DNA of 64,000 bases from Mycobacterium sp. PSTR-4-N. GTDB lineage: Bacteria > Actinomycetota > Actinomycetes > Mycobacteriales > Mycobacteriaceae. Shown here in pieces: positions 12,166 to 20,753 of the stretch. Each line of letters opens with the position of its first letter. Position 1 is the stretch's first letter. The position numbers and the translations under genes are program-made. The notes under the pieces are model-generated. The model saw nothing but the letters and a program-made list of their open reading frames with translations, was not told where the DNA came from and made no database searches. Location of the stretch: positions 186,001 to 250,000 of the forward strand of contig NZ_JAKRFN010000001.1 of the NCBI RefSeq assembly GCF_022348085.1. The letters run 5' to 3'.

Positions 12166-13100
12166 GTCTGCCCGATCAGCCAGCGCAGCTGCGCGTTGAC
12201 CTCGGCGGGCTGTTCCAGAATCGCGCAGTGGCCGCCCGGCACCTCGACGAAGCGGGCCAGGTTCGGCGCCGTGGCAGCGATACGCCGTGACGAGATGATG
12301 GGCAGCAGACGGTCTTTCGTGCTCCCGATCACCACCGTCGGGACGGTGAGGCTCTTCAGGCTGATGTGCTGGGGTCCCATGTGGTCCACCAGCACCCGCG
12401 CCCAACCGCCGCGGCCGGCGGGCGGGGTGGTGTGGAACAGCTCGAACACGAAGTCGCTGACCGCGGATTCGGCGTCGCGGCCCACCGCGATCATCTTCAC
12501 GAACCTGCGACTGGGTCCGTCGGTCATGCGCATCAGCGGCGCTCCCCCGAACGTCCGCAGCAGTGTGCCGCCCGCCCGCACCCGCGCAGCGGCGAGCGAC
12601 GGCGGTACCGGCAGCAGGTTCACGTGCCGCAGGAGATCACCGGTCGTGGTGTTGATCAACGCCGCCGCAGCCGCACACTCGGCGACGCGGTGCGGATAGC
12701 GCTCCGCCCAGGATGTGATCGCGATACCGCCCATGGAGTGCCCGGCGATGACGGCGCGCTCACCGGGAGCCAGCGTGGCGCGCAGCACCGCGTCGAGATC
12801 ACCGGCGAGGTGGTCGATGCTGTACCCGCCGCGCCGCGGCGGCACGCCGCTGCGCCCGTGTCCACGGTGATCGAAGGCGATCACGCGGTGGTCCTGGGCC
12901 AGGTCGGCGATCTGACACGCCCACACCCGCAGCGAACACGTGATGCCGTGCGCCAACACCACGGCGGGCGCGTCCTCGGGCCCGAACACCTCGGTGTGCA
13001 GGCGGACACCGTCGCGGGATCGCACGTCGACGACGCGGCCGGGCGCCAGGTCACGGGCGGGCGCGAAACTCGTGCCCCTCGTCCGGCTGCGTGCGGCCAT
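12141..13100 (-). CDS. Alpha/beta hydrolase
   Basis: A 319-residue alpha/beta-hydrolase. The oxyanion-hole strand ends in LAHGITC, the nucleophile elbow is GHSMGG, the acid is in GSTKDRLLP and the catalytic histidine in PGGHCAIL, so the triad is complete. The order resembles mycobacterial lipases/esterases and epoxide-hydrolase-like enzymes. I chose the ATG at 13100 (GGGGAA about ten bases upstream); an in-frame ATG at 13121 lacks a good ribosome site. The substrate is unknown. Confidence 0.82.
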   Translation of the reverse strand: MAARSRTRGTSFAPARDLAPGRVVDVRSRDGVRLHTEVFGPEDAPAVVLAHGITCSLRVWACQIADLAQDHRVIAFDHRGHGRSGVPPRRGGYSIDHLAGDLDAVLRATLAPGERAVIAGHSMGGIAITSWAERYPHRVAECAAAAALINTTTGDLLRHVNLLPVPPSLAAARVRAGGTLLRTFGGAPLMRMTDGPSRRFVKMIAVGRDAESAVSDFVFELFHTTPPAGRGGWARVLVDHMGPQHISLKSLTVPTVVIGSTKDRLLPIISSRRIAATAPNLARFVEVPGGHCAILEQPAEVNAQLRWLIGQTQDRRVSS

Positions 13101-13170
13101 TCCTGTTCCCCGTCGTTGCATCCGCGCAATGATGCCCTGCCCACCGTATCGCTGCGGCCGCGACTCTCCG

Positions 13171-13200
13171 GTGCTGTTCGGTGTTGTTCGGTGTTGTTCA
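13171..13200 (+). repeat. Three tandem 10-bp repeats upstream of the quinone oxidoreductase
   Basis: Three adjacent copies of a 10-base unit, GTGCTGTTCG, GTGTTGTTCG and GTGTTGTTCA, end one base before an in-frame ATG (13201) and nine before the preferred ATG at 13210. The 10-base period equals one helical turn. It lies in the divergent promoter of the hydrolase and oxidoreductase genes. Confidence 0.7.
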
Positions 13201-13209
13201 ATGGTCGGC

Positions 13210-14184
13210 ATGCGCGCAATCCACATCCGCAGGCTGGACGGGCCCAGCGCCGCCGAGCTGGTCGAGATCGACGAACCGGCTGCCACCGAGGAATCCGTGG
13301 TCGTCGAGGTGCACGCCGCGGGCGTCGCCTTTCCCGATGCGCTGCAGTCCCGCGGGCTCTACCAGTACAAGCCCGAACTCCCCTACGTCCCGGGTGCCGA
13401 GATCGCCGGGGTGGTCCGCAGCGCGCCCGACGGCGCCCACGTCCGCCCGGGTGATCGGGTCGCCGGCCTGACGATGCTGTCCGGCGCGATGGCCGAAGTG
13501 GTTGCACTGCAACCGGAGCGGGTGTTCGCACTGCCCGACGCCGTGTCCTTCGAAGCCGGCGCCGGGTTGCTGTTCAACGATTTGACCGTGCACTTCGCGT
13601 TGCGCACTCGCGGCAGGCTGCGTGACGGCGAGACCGTGCTCGTGCACGGCGCCGCCGGTGGTATCGGCACCTCGACGCTTCGCCTGGCGCCCGCCTTCGG
13701 CGCCGCTCGCACGATCGCCGTCGTCAGCACGGACGCGAAGGCCGAGGTGGCTCGCGCGGCCGGGGCGTCGGACGTGGTGCTCGCCGACGGATTCAAAGAC
13801 GCGGTGAAGGAACTGACCGGTGGCCGAGGCGTCGACATCGTCCTGGACCCGGTCGGCGGGGACCGCTTCACCGACTCGCTGCGCTCACTGGCGCCGGGCG
13901 GCCGCCTGCTGGTCGTCGGTTTCACCGGCGGCGACATCCCGACGGTCAAGGTCAACCGGCTGCTGCTCAACAATGTCGACGCCGTCGGCGTGGGCTGGGG
14001 GGCGTGGACGATGACGCACCCGGGTTATCTCACCGAGCAGTGGGCCGAGCTCGCGCCGCTGCTGGCCTCCGGCGCGGTGCGACCGCCGGAACCAGACGTC
14101 TACCCGCTGGAGCGCGCCGGCGAGGCCATCGCATCGCTGGAGGATCGGACCGCGCGCGGCAAAGTCGTCGTGACGCTGCGCTGA
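13210..14184 (+). CDS. NADPH:quinone oxidoreductase family protein (zinc-independent MDR)
   Basis: A 324-residue medium-chain reductase. It has an N-terminal GroES-like fold (PYVPGAEIAGVV) and a Rossmann domain with VHGAAGGIGTSTLRLA. The zinc ligands of alcohol dehydrogenases are absent, placing it with the quinone oxidoreductase/zeta-crystallin class (NADPH-dependent reduction of quinones or enones). I prefer the ATG at 13210; an in-frame ATG at 13201 adds three residues. Tandem 10-bp repeats precede it. Confidence 0.85.
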   Translation: MRAIHIRRLDGPSAAELVEIDEPAATEESVVVEVHAAGVAFPDALQSRGLYQYKPELPYVPGAEIAGVVRSAPDGAHVRPGDRVAGLTMLSGAMAEVVALQPERVFALPDAVSFEAGAGLLFNDLTVHFALRTRGRLRDGETVLVHGAAGGIGTSTLRLAPAFGAARTIAVVSTDAKAEVARAAGASDVVLADGFKDAVKELTGGRGVDIVLDPVGGDRFTDSLRSLAPGGRLLVVGFTGGDIPTVKVNRLLLNNVDAVGVGWGAWTMTHPGYLTEQWAELAPLLASGAVRPPEPDVYPLERAGEAIASLEDRTARGKVVVTLR

Positions 14185-14258
14185 CTCGCGGCCGCGGCGG
14201 TACGGGCGCGAATTCTGTGTCATCGGGCACTGCTTTGCCCGCTACGATAGTGACCATC

Positions 14259-17015
14259 ATGGCGCCCGCTCCACGAGGATCGACGGTCGATCCACAGGTT
14301 GCTGGCTTTCTCGATGCGGCATCCCAGCGACCGACCGGGCTGGTCATCGAGGGCGAGGCCGGGATCGGGAAGACCACCCTGTGGCTCTCCTTGGTCGAAC
14401 AGGCACGCGCCGATGGCTTCCGGGTGCTGAGTGCGCGGGTAGGGCAGGCGGAATCGGTGATGGCGTTCGCCGCGCTGGCCGATCTACTCGCCGATGTCGA
14501 CACCGGCCTCCTCGCCGCACTGCCTCCTCTGCAGCGGCTCGCACTGGACCGGGTGCTCCTCCGGGCCGGCGACGACGGCCCGGCGACCGACCACCGAGTG
14601 GTGGCCGCGGCGTTCATCGCGGTTCTGCGCGCGCTGGCCGAGGCCGGTCCCGTCCTGGTCGCGATCGACGACGTCCAGTGGATGGACATCTCGAGCCGCA
14701 CAGCGGTCGCCTTCGCCGCACGCCGGCTGCAGGGCCGGTTCGGGGTGTTGCTCACCGAACGGTGCCACCCCGGTGACGGCGCGACGACGATGTGGTTGAC
14801 GCTGAACAGACCCGACGGCATCCACCGCAGCGCGGTGCGTCCGCTCGACAGCGCCGCGTTGCACACACTGATCTCCGAACGCACGGGCCGCACATTCTCC
14901 CGTCCGACGATCCTGCGCATCGCCGAGATCTCCGGCGGCAACCCGTTTTTCGCCGTGGAGCTGGCCCGCGCGATCGGAGACGGCCACGCGCCGGCCGAAC
15001 AGGCGCTGCCTCCCACCCTCAACGAGGTGGTACGAGCCCGCATCGGCTCGCTCGACGATCAGGTGCGCGAATTCCTGCTGTGCGTGGCCTGCCTGGCCGA
15101 CGCACGCGTGGACGTGCTGGCCGACGCCATCGGCGCGAGCCGTGACGAGGTCATCGCCCTCGTCGAACGCGCCGAGGAGGCGGGGGTTCTCACCCTGGCC
15201 GGCAATCAGGTCCGATTCAGCCATCCCCTGCTGGCCAGTGGGGTCTATGCCGACGCCGGATCGCCGGCCCGCCGGGCGATGCACCGCAGGCTGGCCTCCG
15301 CGGTGGCGCTGCCCGAGGTCCGCGCCCGCCACCTGGCGCTGGCGTCGGCGACGGGCACGCGAGAGATCTTCACCGCGCTGGATGCCGCGGCGGATTCAGC
15401 ACGCGCCCGCGGCGCGCCGGCCGCGGCCGCGGAGTTGGTCGACCTGGCGATCGGGCTGGGCGGGGACACCGCGGTGCGTCGGCTCAAGTCCGCCGAGAAC
15501 CATTTCCTGGCCGGCAATGTGACCCGCGCGGGTGAGTTGCTCGCCGACATACCGCCCGGCGAGCCGGACATCGTGCGCGCGTTGGCGGCGAGCCTGCTCG
15601 CCACCGTGCTGATGTATCAGAACCAACACAGCGACGCGGTGGAGCTGTTGCGCGGCGCGGCGGACGACGCCGCGGGCAACAGCGCCGTGCTGATCCAGGT
15701 GCTTCTGCGATTATCCTTCGCGCTCAACAACATCGGCGAGCCGGATGACGCGCGACGCCACGGTCGCGACGCGGTGAAGCTGGCCGAGGAGCTCGGCGTA
15801 CCCGCCATCATCAGCGCGGCGCTGGCCTGGTCGGTGTACGTCGACTTCCAGAACGGGCGCGGACTCGACCAGCGGGCGCTTCGCCGCGCGCTGGAGTGCT
15901 ACGACAGCGCGTTCGACGTCCCCATCATCTTCCGGGCGCCGCTTGTGCACGCGCTCACGCTGTCCTGGACGGGAAAGCTCACCCAAGCCCATGAGCAGTT
16001 GACCGCGCTGAGGGTGGTGTGCGCGGAGCGCGGGGCGGAAAGCGACATGATGGCGATCGCGGGTTTCCTTGCGATGAACCACATCTGGCGTGGGCGCTTC
16101 GCCGAGGCCGCGGTGGAGGCCGCCGATGCGGTGGAACGGGCCGAGCAGCTCGGCGGCGAGGACGTTCTGATCATCCCGCTGACGGTGCGTGCGGTGGTCT
16201 CGTCGTTCCTGGGGCACGAGGACGATGCCCGCACCGATGCCAGTCGCGTCGTCGCGGCCACCCGCGGTCGTACTGCCTCGCACATCGCCGACTGGCCGGG
16301 GATGGCGCTCTGCTTCCTCGAGGAATCGCTGGGCCGGCATCGTGAGGCACTGGCTGCGCTCGATGTGTCGTTTCTCGCCGAACCCGGCCTGTCGACCGAG
16401 ATCGCCTACGGGTGGCATGTTCCCGACGTCATCGAGGCCATGGTCGCGGTGGGCCGACTCGACGAGGCCGACAGGCTGACCGCCGCGTTGGAACGCGACG
16501 GCGCAGAGCACGACCGGGGGTGGATGAGGGCGGTCGGCGCCCGGTGTCGCGCCGTCGTGCTCGCCGCGGCGGGGCAGGTGGCCGACGCCGAGCAGGCTGC
16601 GCACCGGGCGCTGATGGAACACGACCGGCTCCCGATGCCGTTCGAGCGGGCGCGCACTCACCTGGTGCTGGGCCAGCTCCAGCGTCGATTGCGGCAAAAG
16701 CAGCTCGCCGCAACGACATTGACCGGTGCACTGGAGACGTTCGAGCACCTCGGAACCCCACTGTGGGCGCGGCGTGCGCGCGCCGAGCTGTCCCGAACGG
16801 TGGTGGCGCCCTCCGACGACCTCACGGCGCTCACACCGTCGGAGCTCCGGGTGGCCGAGATGGCCGCCTCGGGAGCGACGAACAAGAACATCGCCGCGGC
16901 CATGTTCATCAGCGCCAAGACCGTCGAGCACAACCTCACTCGCATCTACCGCAAACTCGGCATCACATCGCGGGCCGAGTTGGGTCGACGGATGGACCGC
17001 CAGTCGGCCGATTAG
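14259..17015 (+). CDS. Large LuxR-family regulator with N-terminal AAA ATPase (LAL/MalT-like)
   Basis: A 918-residue regulator. An ATPase module occupies about residues 1-350 with Walker A GEAGIGKTT and Walker B VLVAIDDVQW; a long helical, TPR-like region follows; the last 65 residues form a LuxR helix-turn-helix (LTPSELRVAEMAASG ... SAKTVEHNLTRIYRKLG). Such proteins are ATP-dependent activators responding to unknown ligands. Start candidates are the ATG at 14259 and an in-frame GTG at 14250. It stands alone between the quinone oxidoreductase and the convergent fabG3-like gene, so its target is not evident. Confidence 0.88.
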   Translation: MAPAPRGSTVDPQVAGFLDAASQRPTGLVIEGEAGIGKTTLWLSLVEQARADGFRVLSARVGQAESVMAFAALADLLADVDTGLLAALPPLQRLALDRVLLRAGDDGPATDHRVVAAAFIAVLRALAEAGPVLVAIDDVQWMDISSRTAVAFAARRLQGRFGVLLTERCHPGDGATTMWLTLNRPDGIHRSAVRPLDSAALHTLISERTGRTFSRPTILRIAEISGGNPFFAVELARAIGDGHAPAEQALPPTLNEVVRARIGSLDDQVREFLLCVACLADARVDVLADAIGASRDEVIALVERAEEAGVLTLAGNQVRFSHPLLASGVYADAGSPARRAMHRRLASAVALPEVRARHLALASATGTREIFTALDAAADSARARGAPAAAAELVDLAIGLGGDTAVRRLKSAENHFLAGNVTRAGELLADIPPGEPDIVRALAASLLATVLMYQNQHSDAVELLRGAADDAAGNSAVLIQVLLRLSFALNNIGEPDDARRHGRDAVKLAEELGVPAIISAALAWSVYVDFQNGRGLDQRALRRALECYDSAFDVPIIFRAPLVHALTLSWTGKLTQAHEQLTALRVVCAERGAESDMMAIAGFLAMNHIWRGRFAEAAVEAADAVERAEQLGGEDVLIIPLTVRAVVSSFLGHEDDARTDASRVVAATRGRTASHIADWPGMALCFLEESLGRHREALAALDVSFLAEPGLSTEIAYGWHVPDVIEAMVAVGRLDEADRLTAALERDGAEHDRGWMRAVGARCRAVVLAAAGQVADAEQAAHRALMEHDRLPMPFERARTHLVLGQLQRRLRQKQLAATTLTGALETFEHLGTPLWARRARAELSRTVVAPSDDLTALTPSELRVAEMAASGATNKNIAAAMFISAKTVEHNLTRIYRKLGITSRAELGRRMDRQSAD

Positions 17016-17794
17016 GTGATCCAGTCGGGCTGGGCCTCGACGTCGACGGCGGAGAAATCCTTGTGTGCAAGACCCGCGATGGTGCCGCCGTCGACCACGA
17101 ATTCGGCACCTGTCGAGTAGCTCGACTCGTCGCTGGCCAGATACACCACCAGGTTGCTGACCTCGACGGGTTGGGCGATGCGCCCGAGCGCGGTGGTGAA
17201 GATGTCCTCGGGCACCCAGTCGGCCATCGGCGTCTTCACGAGTCCCGGATGTACCGAGTTCACCCGGATACCGAACGGCCCCAACTCCAACGCGGTCGAT
17301 TTGGTCAGACCGCGCACCGCGAATTTGGTGGCGGTGTAGCCGTGGCAGGCGATCGTGCCGGCCATCCCCTCGATGGAGGAGATGTTGATGATCGATCCAC
17401 GGCCCGCCGCCTTCATCGGGCCGGCCGCAGCGCGGATGCCCAGGAAGACGCCGGTGAGATTGATGTCGAGGATGCGCTGCCACTCGGCCATGTCGTAATC
17501 CTCGACCGTTCCGATGTTGAGGATCCCGGCGTTGTTGACCAGGACGTCGAGTGAACCGAACGCGTCCTGCGCGACGGCCACCGCCGAGTGCCAGTCGTCG
17601 GGGTCGGTGACGTCGAGGTGCACGTAACGCGCGTGCTCTCCGAGCTCCGCGGCCACGCGTTCACCATCGGCGTCGAGGATGTCGCCGCACACCACCTTGG
17701 CGCCGTGGGCCACCATCTCCCGCGCGTGCGAGGCCCCCATCCCGCGGGCGGCTCCGCTGATGAGGGCGACCTTGCCGGCCAACCGAGCTGTCAT
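17012..17794 (-). CDS. fabG3: Short-chain dehydrogenase, 3-alpha/20-beta-hydroxysteroid dehydrogenase type
   Basis: A 260-residue SDR closely matching M. tuberculosis Rv2002 (FabG3) as I recall it, a 20-beta-hydroxysteroid dehydrogenase. The cofactor motif is GAARGMGAS, the structural NNAG is present, and the catalytic Ser, Tyr and Lys fall in NISSIEG and YTATK. The C-terminal DSSYSTGAEFVVDGG-like segment is also conserved. It likely interconverts steroid hydroxyl and keto groups with NAD(H). It is convergent with the LuxR regulator (stop codons overlap) and divergent from the next SDR. Confidence 0.88.
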   Translation of the reverse strand: MTARLAGKVALISGAARGMGASHAREMVAHGAKVVCGDILDADGERVAAELGEHARYVHLDVTDPDDWHSAVAVAQDAFGSLDVLVNNAGILNIGTVEDYDMAEWQRILDINLTGVFLGIRAAAGPMKAAGRGSIINISSIEGMAGTIACHGYTATKFAVRGLTKSTALELGPFGIRVNSVHPGLVKTPMADWVPEDIFTTALGRIAQPVEVSNLVVYLASDESSYSTGAEFVVDGGTIAGLAHKDFSAVDVEAQPDWIT

Positions 17795-17922
17795 GCGGAT
17801 CTCCTGCCTCAGCGGTGCCGGTGAGCATCCTCACCATACAGATCGTGGCGGGTGGATGGTCGCGATTCGCCGTGCTGCCGGATCCGCGGCCCCGCCGGTG
17901 GCCCGTCGGCCATACTGTGCCG

Positions 17923-18708
17923 ATGAACGGGCTTGCGGGCAAAGGGATTCTGGTCACCGGCGCCGCATCGGGCATCGGCGAGGCGACCGTGCGGCGGTTG
18001 GCGGGCGAAGGTGCGATCGTCGTCGGATTGGACTTGGCGGCCGACGCCCCGCCCGCCGGGGACCACGTGCGCGGCGACGTGCTCGACGCCGCCGCGGTGG
18101 ACGGCGCGGTGCAGCGCGTCGTCGAGCTGGCCGGCCGCCTCGACGGCGTGGTGCACTCCGCTGGCGTCGGCGGTGGCGGACCGATCCATGTGCTGCCCGA
18201 CCGGGAATGGGACCGCGTCATCGACGTGAACCTCAAGGGCACCTTCGTGGTGCTGCGCGCAGCCCTGGCCCAGATGGTGACACAGGATCGAGTCGACGGA
18301 GAGCGCGGCGCGGTGGTGACCCTGTCGAGCGTCGAGGGCCTCGAGGGCACGGCCGGCGGCAGTGCCTACAACGCGTCGAAGGGTGGGGTCGTCCTACTCA
18401 CCAAGAACGCTGCGATCGACTACGGGCCGAGCGGAATTCGCGCCAACGTGATCTGCCCCGGCTTCATCGAGACGCCGCTGTTCGAGTCGGTGATGGGCCT
18501 CGATGGGATGGCCGGCCCGCGCGAAGGTGTGCGCCACGAGCACAAGCTGCGCAGGTTCGGCCGGCCCGACGAGGTCGCCGCCGTCGCGGCGTTCCTGTTG
18601 TCGGCGGACGCCAGTTTCGTCAGCGGTCAGGCCATCGCGGTGGACGGCGGCTACACCGCAGGACGCGACCACCAGGTGACCGAGCTGATGGGTCTCGGCG
18701 AGCAGTGA
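17923..18708 (+). CDS. Short-chain dehydrogenase/reductase
   Basis: A 261-residue SDR with cofactor motif TGAASGIGEA, the VNLKGTF helix and the catalytic motifs LSSVEG and YNASK. The ATG at 17923 is preferred to the longer frame, since the SDR fold begins three residues later. Nothing in the sequence fixes the substrate; the divergent fabG3-like gene suggests steroid or fatty-acyl metabolism. Confidence 0.83.
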   Translation: MNGLAGKGILVTGAASGIGEATVRRLAGEGAIVVGLDLAADAPPAGDHVRGDVLDAAAVDGAVQRVVELAGRLDGVVHSAGVGGGGPIHVLPDREWDRVIDVNLKGTFVVLRAALAQMVTQDRVDGERGAVVTLSSVEGLEGTAGGSAYNASKGGVVLLTKNAAIDYGPSGIRANVICPGFIETPLFESVMGLDGMAGPREGVRHEHKLRRFGRPDEVAAVAAFLLSADASFVSGQAIAVDGGYTAGRDHQVTELMGLGEQ

Positions 18709-18718
18709 GGACAGCCGA

Positions 18719-19072
18719 TCACCACACCACGGCGACTGCGGCCGCAGTCAGCGCCAGCACCCCGACCGACAGGAACAGCGGGCGGGGCACCGGGTTTCCC
18801 GTCCGCCGCTGTCGCGCGTTGCCCATACCGAGTACGCCACCGAGGACGACGAGGATGACGAGCTTCACCCCGATCTTGGGATAGTTCAGCTCGACCCCGG
18901 CCGGCCATGGCGCGGCCAGCGCTAGGCCGGTGAGCAGTGAGACCAGCAGGCCGTAGTCCATCAACCGGGTGGTGACGAACCGGCGGGCCGCCGCCTCGGC
19001 GACCCAGGCCCCGAAAGTGACCGCGAAACCGACGAGGTGCAGCAAGACCACTACGGACCGTAGTACTTCCAT
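18719..19072 (-). CDS. Small four-helix integral membrane protein of unknown function
   Basis: A 117-residue protein with four hydrophobic segments (about residues 5-28, 38-56, 66-84, 96-116) separated by short basic loops. I know similar conserved mycobacterial membrane proteins but no assigned function. It lies convergent to the SDR gene, leaving ten bases between them. Confidence 0.68.
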   Translation of the reverse strand: MEVLRSVVVLLHLVGFAVTFGAWVAEAAARRFVTTRLMDYGLLVSLLTGLALAAPWPAGVELNYPKIGVKLVILVVLGGVLGMGNARQRRTGNPVPRPLFLSVGVLALTAAAVAVVW

Positions 19073-19112
19073 GCGGTGAGGCTACAACAGCGGACGCCGA
19101 CACTTCCGGCGA

Positions 19113-19361
19113 TCAGGCAGGCGGTGGGCCGACGGGTACCTGGTAGCAGTTGGTGCCCCCGATACCCAGCACGTACACGGTGTCACAGCGCTGGAAGGTG
19201 CCGTCCGGTCCGGGCAGGGAATCGCAACGCCCACCGCCGTTTCCGAACACCACCGCATTGCTGCACGGTTGCGCGCCCGCCGGCGCCGCCGACACCCCTG
19301 TCGCAAGTCCGGCTCCGGCCACCGCTGCCGCCGCCCCCGCGATCATCCATTTTCTCGTCAT
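19113..19361 (-). CDS. Small secreted cysteine-containing protein (CDGP-like)
   Basis: An 82-residue precursor. The first 30 residues form a signal peptide (MTRKW, then an Ala/Gly-rich hydrophobic stretch, cleavage after the AQA-like APAGAQ region). The mature part is about 50 residues with four cysteines and the segment CDSLPGPDGTFQRCD, resembling the small mycobacterial CDGP-domain proteins. No enzymatic residues are visible; it is probably a disulphide-bonded envelope or secreted protein. Confidence 0.68.
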   Translation of the reverse strand: MTRKWMIAGAAAAVAGAGLATGVSAAPAGAQPCSNAVVFGNGGGRCDSLPGPDGTFQRCDTVYVLGIGGTNCYQVPVGPPPA

Positions 19362-19455
19362 GTCATGTCCCCTTCGTCGATTCCGCGCTTTGGCGCGGAC
19401 CTGCCGGTGGACTGGCCCCAGCGCCCGACCGCCGGCACATGACTCCTCGATTGTG

Positions 19456-19482
19456 CGCCTGCGAACCCACTCTGCGCAGGCG
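19456..19482. promoter_or_regulatory. Inverted repeat in the divergent gap before the GGDEF gene
   Basis: Arms CGCCTGCG (19456-19463) and CGCAGGCG (19475-19482) are perfectly complementary with an 11-base spacer. The site lies in the 234-base gap between the secreted protein and the diguanylate cyclase. There is no following T-run, so an operator is more likely than a terminator. Confidence 0.4.
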
Positions 19483-19595
19483 ATTTACGTCACGTGATCT
19501 TTCGCCTCGTCCGCGATTCCGGCGGCCGGCCGACCCGGTGCGGTGTATCGTGTGGCCACCGGGGACTGGAACGGCGACGCCAGGCGGAGGTTCGC

Positions 19596-20669
19596 ATGGA
19601 GATTCCGAACGTGCCCGATGTGTCCGAGGTCCCCGGCGACGCACGCGGCCTCACCCGCCTTCTGCACGCCGTACAGGAGCTGTCGCTGGCGCGCAGCCTC
19701 GCAGAGATCCAGGCGATCGTGCGTACCGCCGCTCGTGAGCTGACGGGTTGTGACGGAGCCACTTTCGTACTCCGCGACGACGGCAAGTGCTACTACGCGG
19801 ACGAGGACGCGATCGCCCCACTGTGGAAGGGCAGCCGGTTCCCGATGGAGATCTGCATCAGCGGCTGGGCGATGTTGAATCGAACTCCGGCGGTGATTCC
19901 CGACATCTACAGTGACCCCCGGGTACCTCATGCCGCGTACCGACCCACGTTCGTCCGCAGCCTCGTGATGGTGCCCATCCGCACCCTCGATCCCGTCGGT
20001 GCGATCGGCAACTACTGGGCCCGGGAACACGAACCCACCGCCCGGGAGGTGTCACTGCTCCAGGCGCTGGCCGACTCGACATCGATAGCCATGGAGAACG
20101 TGGCCGTCAACGAGGAGTTGGAGCAGCGCGTCCGGGACCGCACTGCAGATCTGGAACGGGCCAACGAGGAGATCCATCGTCTCTCGCGGACCGACGATCT
20201 GACCGGCCTGGCGAACAGACGTGGATTCCACCTGCTGGCCGAGGAGGCCCTGCGGATAGCGCGCAGTCGTGGGCGACGTTGCCTGCTGGCCTATCTCGAC
20301 GTGGACGGACTCAAACGGGTCAATGACGAGGCAGGCCACGAAGTCGGCGACCGCCTGATCGCCGACGTGGGCAGTGTTCTGCGTACAGCGGTCCGACCGT
20401 CGGACATCGTGGCACGCCTCGGTGGTGACGAATTCTGCGCGCTGCTCGTGGATTACGGCGGCGACGGCGCGACCCTGAAGCAGCGCCTGACCGACGCGCT
20501 ACGGGACTTCCAGGGCTTGTGCGAGCGACCCTACAGACTGGCCGCCAGCGTCGGGGTTCTGGAGGTTCCGCCGACCGATGTCAGCACGCTCGACGAGTTG
20601 CTCGCCCACGCCGATCAGCTGATGTACGAGGACAAGAAGCGCAAACCGCTGACCCTTCCTGCCGTCTGA
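19596..20669 (+). CDS. GAF-GGDEF diguanylate cyclase
   Basis: A 357-residue soluble protein that makes cyclic di-GMP. A GAF sensor domain (about residues 25-165) is joined by a coiled coil (ELEQRVRDRTADLERANEEI) to a GGDEF domain (about 185-350). The active site is intact, RLGGDEFCALL, and the product-inhibition site RxxD is present as RPSD exactly five residues before GGDEF. GGCGGAGG five bases before the ATG fixes the start. It has no EAL domain and no obvious operon partner. Confidence 0.9.
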   Translation: MEIPNVPDVSEVPGDARGLTRLLHAVQELSLARSLAEIQAIVRTAARELTGCDGATFVLRDDGKCYYADEDAIAPLWKGSRFPMEICISGWAMLNRTPAVIPDIYSDPRVPHAAYRPTFVRSLVMVPIRTLDPVGAIGNYWAREHEPTAREVSLLQALADSTSIAMENVAVNEELEQRVRDRTADLERANEEIHRLSRTDDLTGLANRRGFHLLAEEALRIARSRGRRCLLAYLDVDGLKRVNDEAGHEVGDRLIADVGSVLRTAVRPSDIVARLGGDEFCALLVDYGGDGATLKQRLTDALRDFQGLCERPYRLAASVGVLEVPPTDVSTLDELLAHADQLMYEDKKRKPLTLPAV

Positions 20670-20753
20670 GCCGCGTCGATGTCGGTGTCATTGCGCAACA
20701 CCTAGCCGCCAGTTACGCTACGCAACGTTGCGATATGGCGATCGGGAGGCTCA

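Noticed and set aside
14259-17015. LuxR-family regulator as a possible DosR
   Set aside because: It has an ATPase plus TPR-like body and no receiver domain, so it is not a DosR/NarL response regulator.
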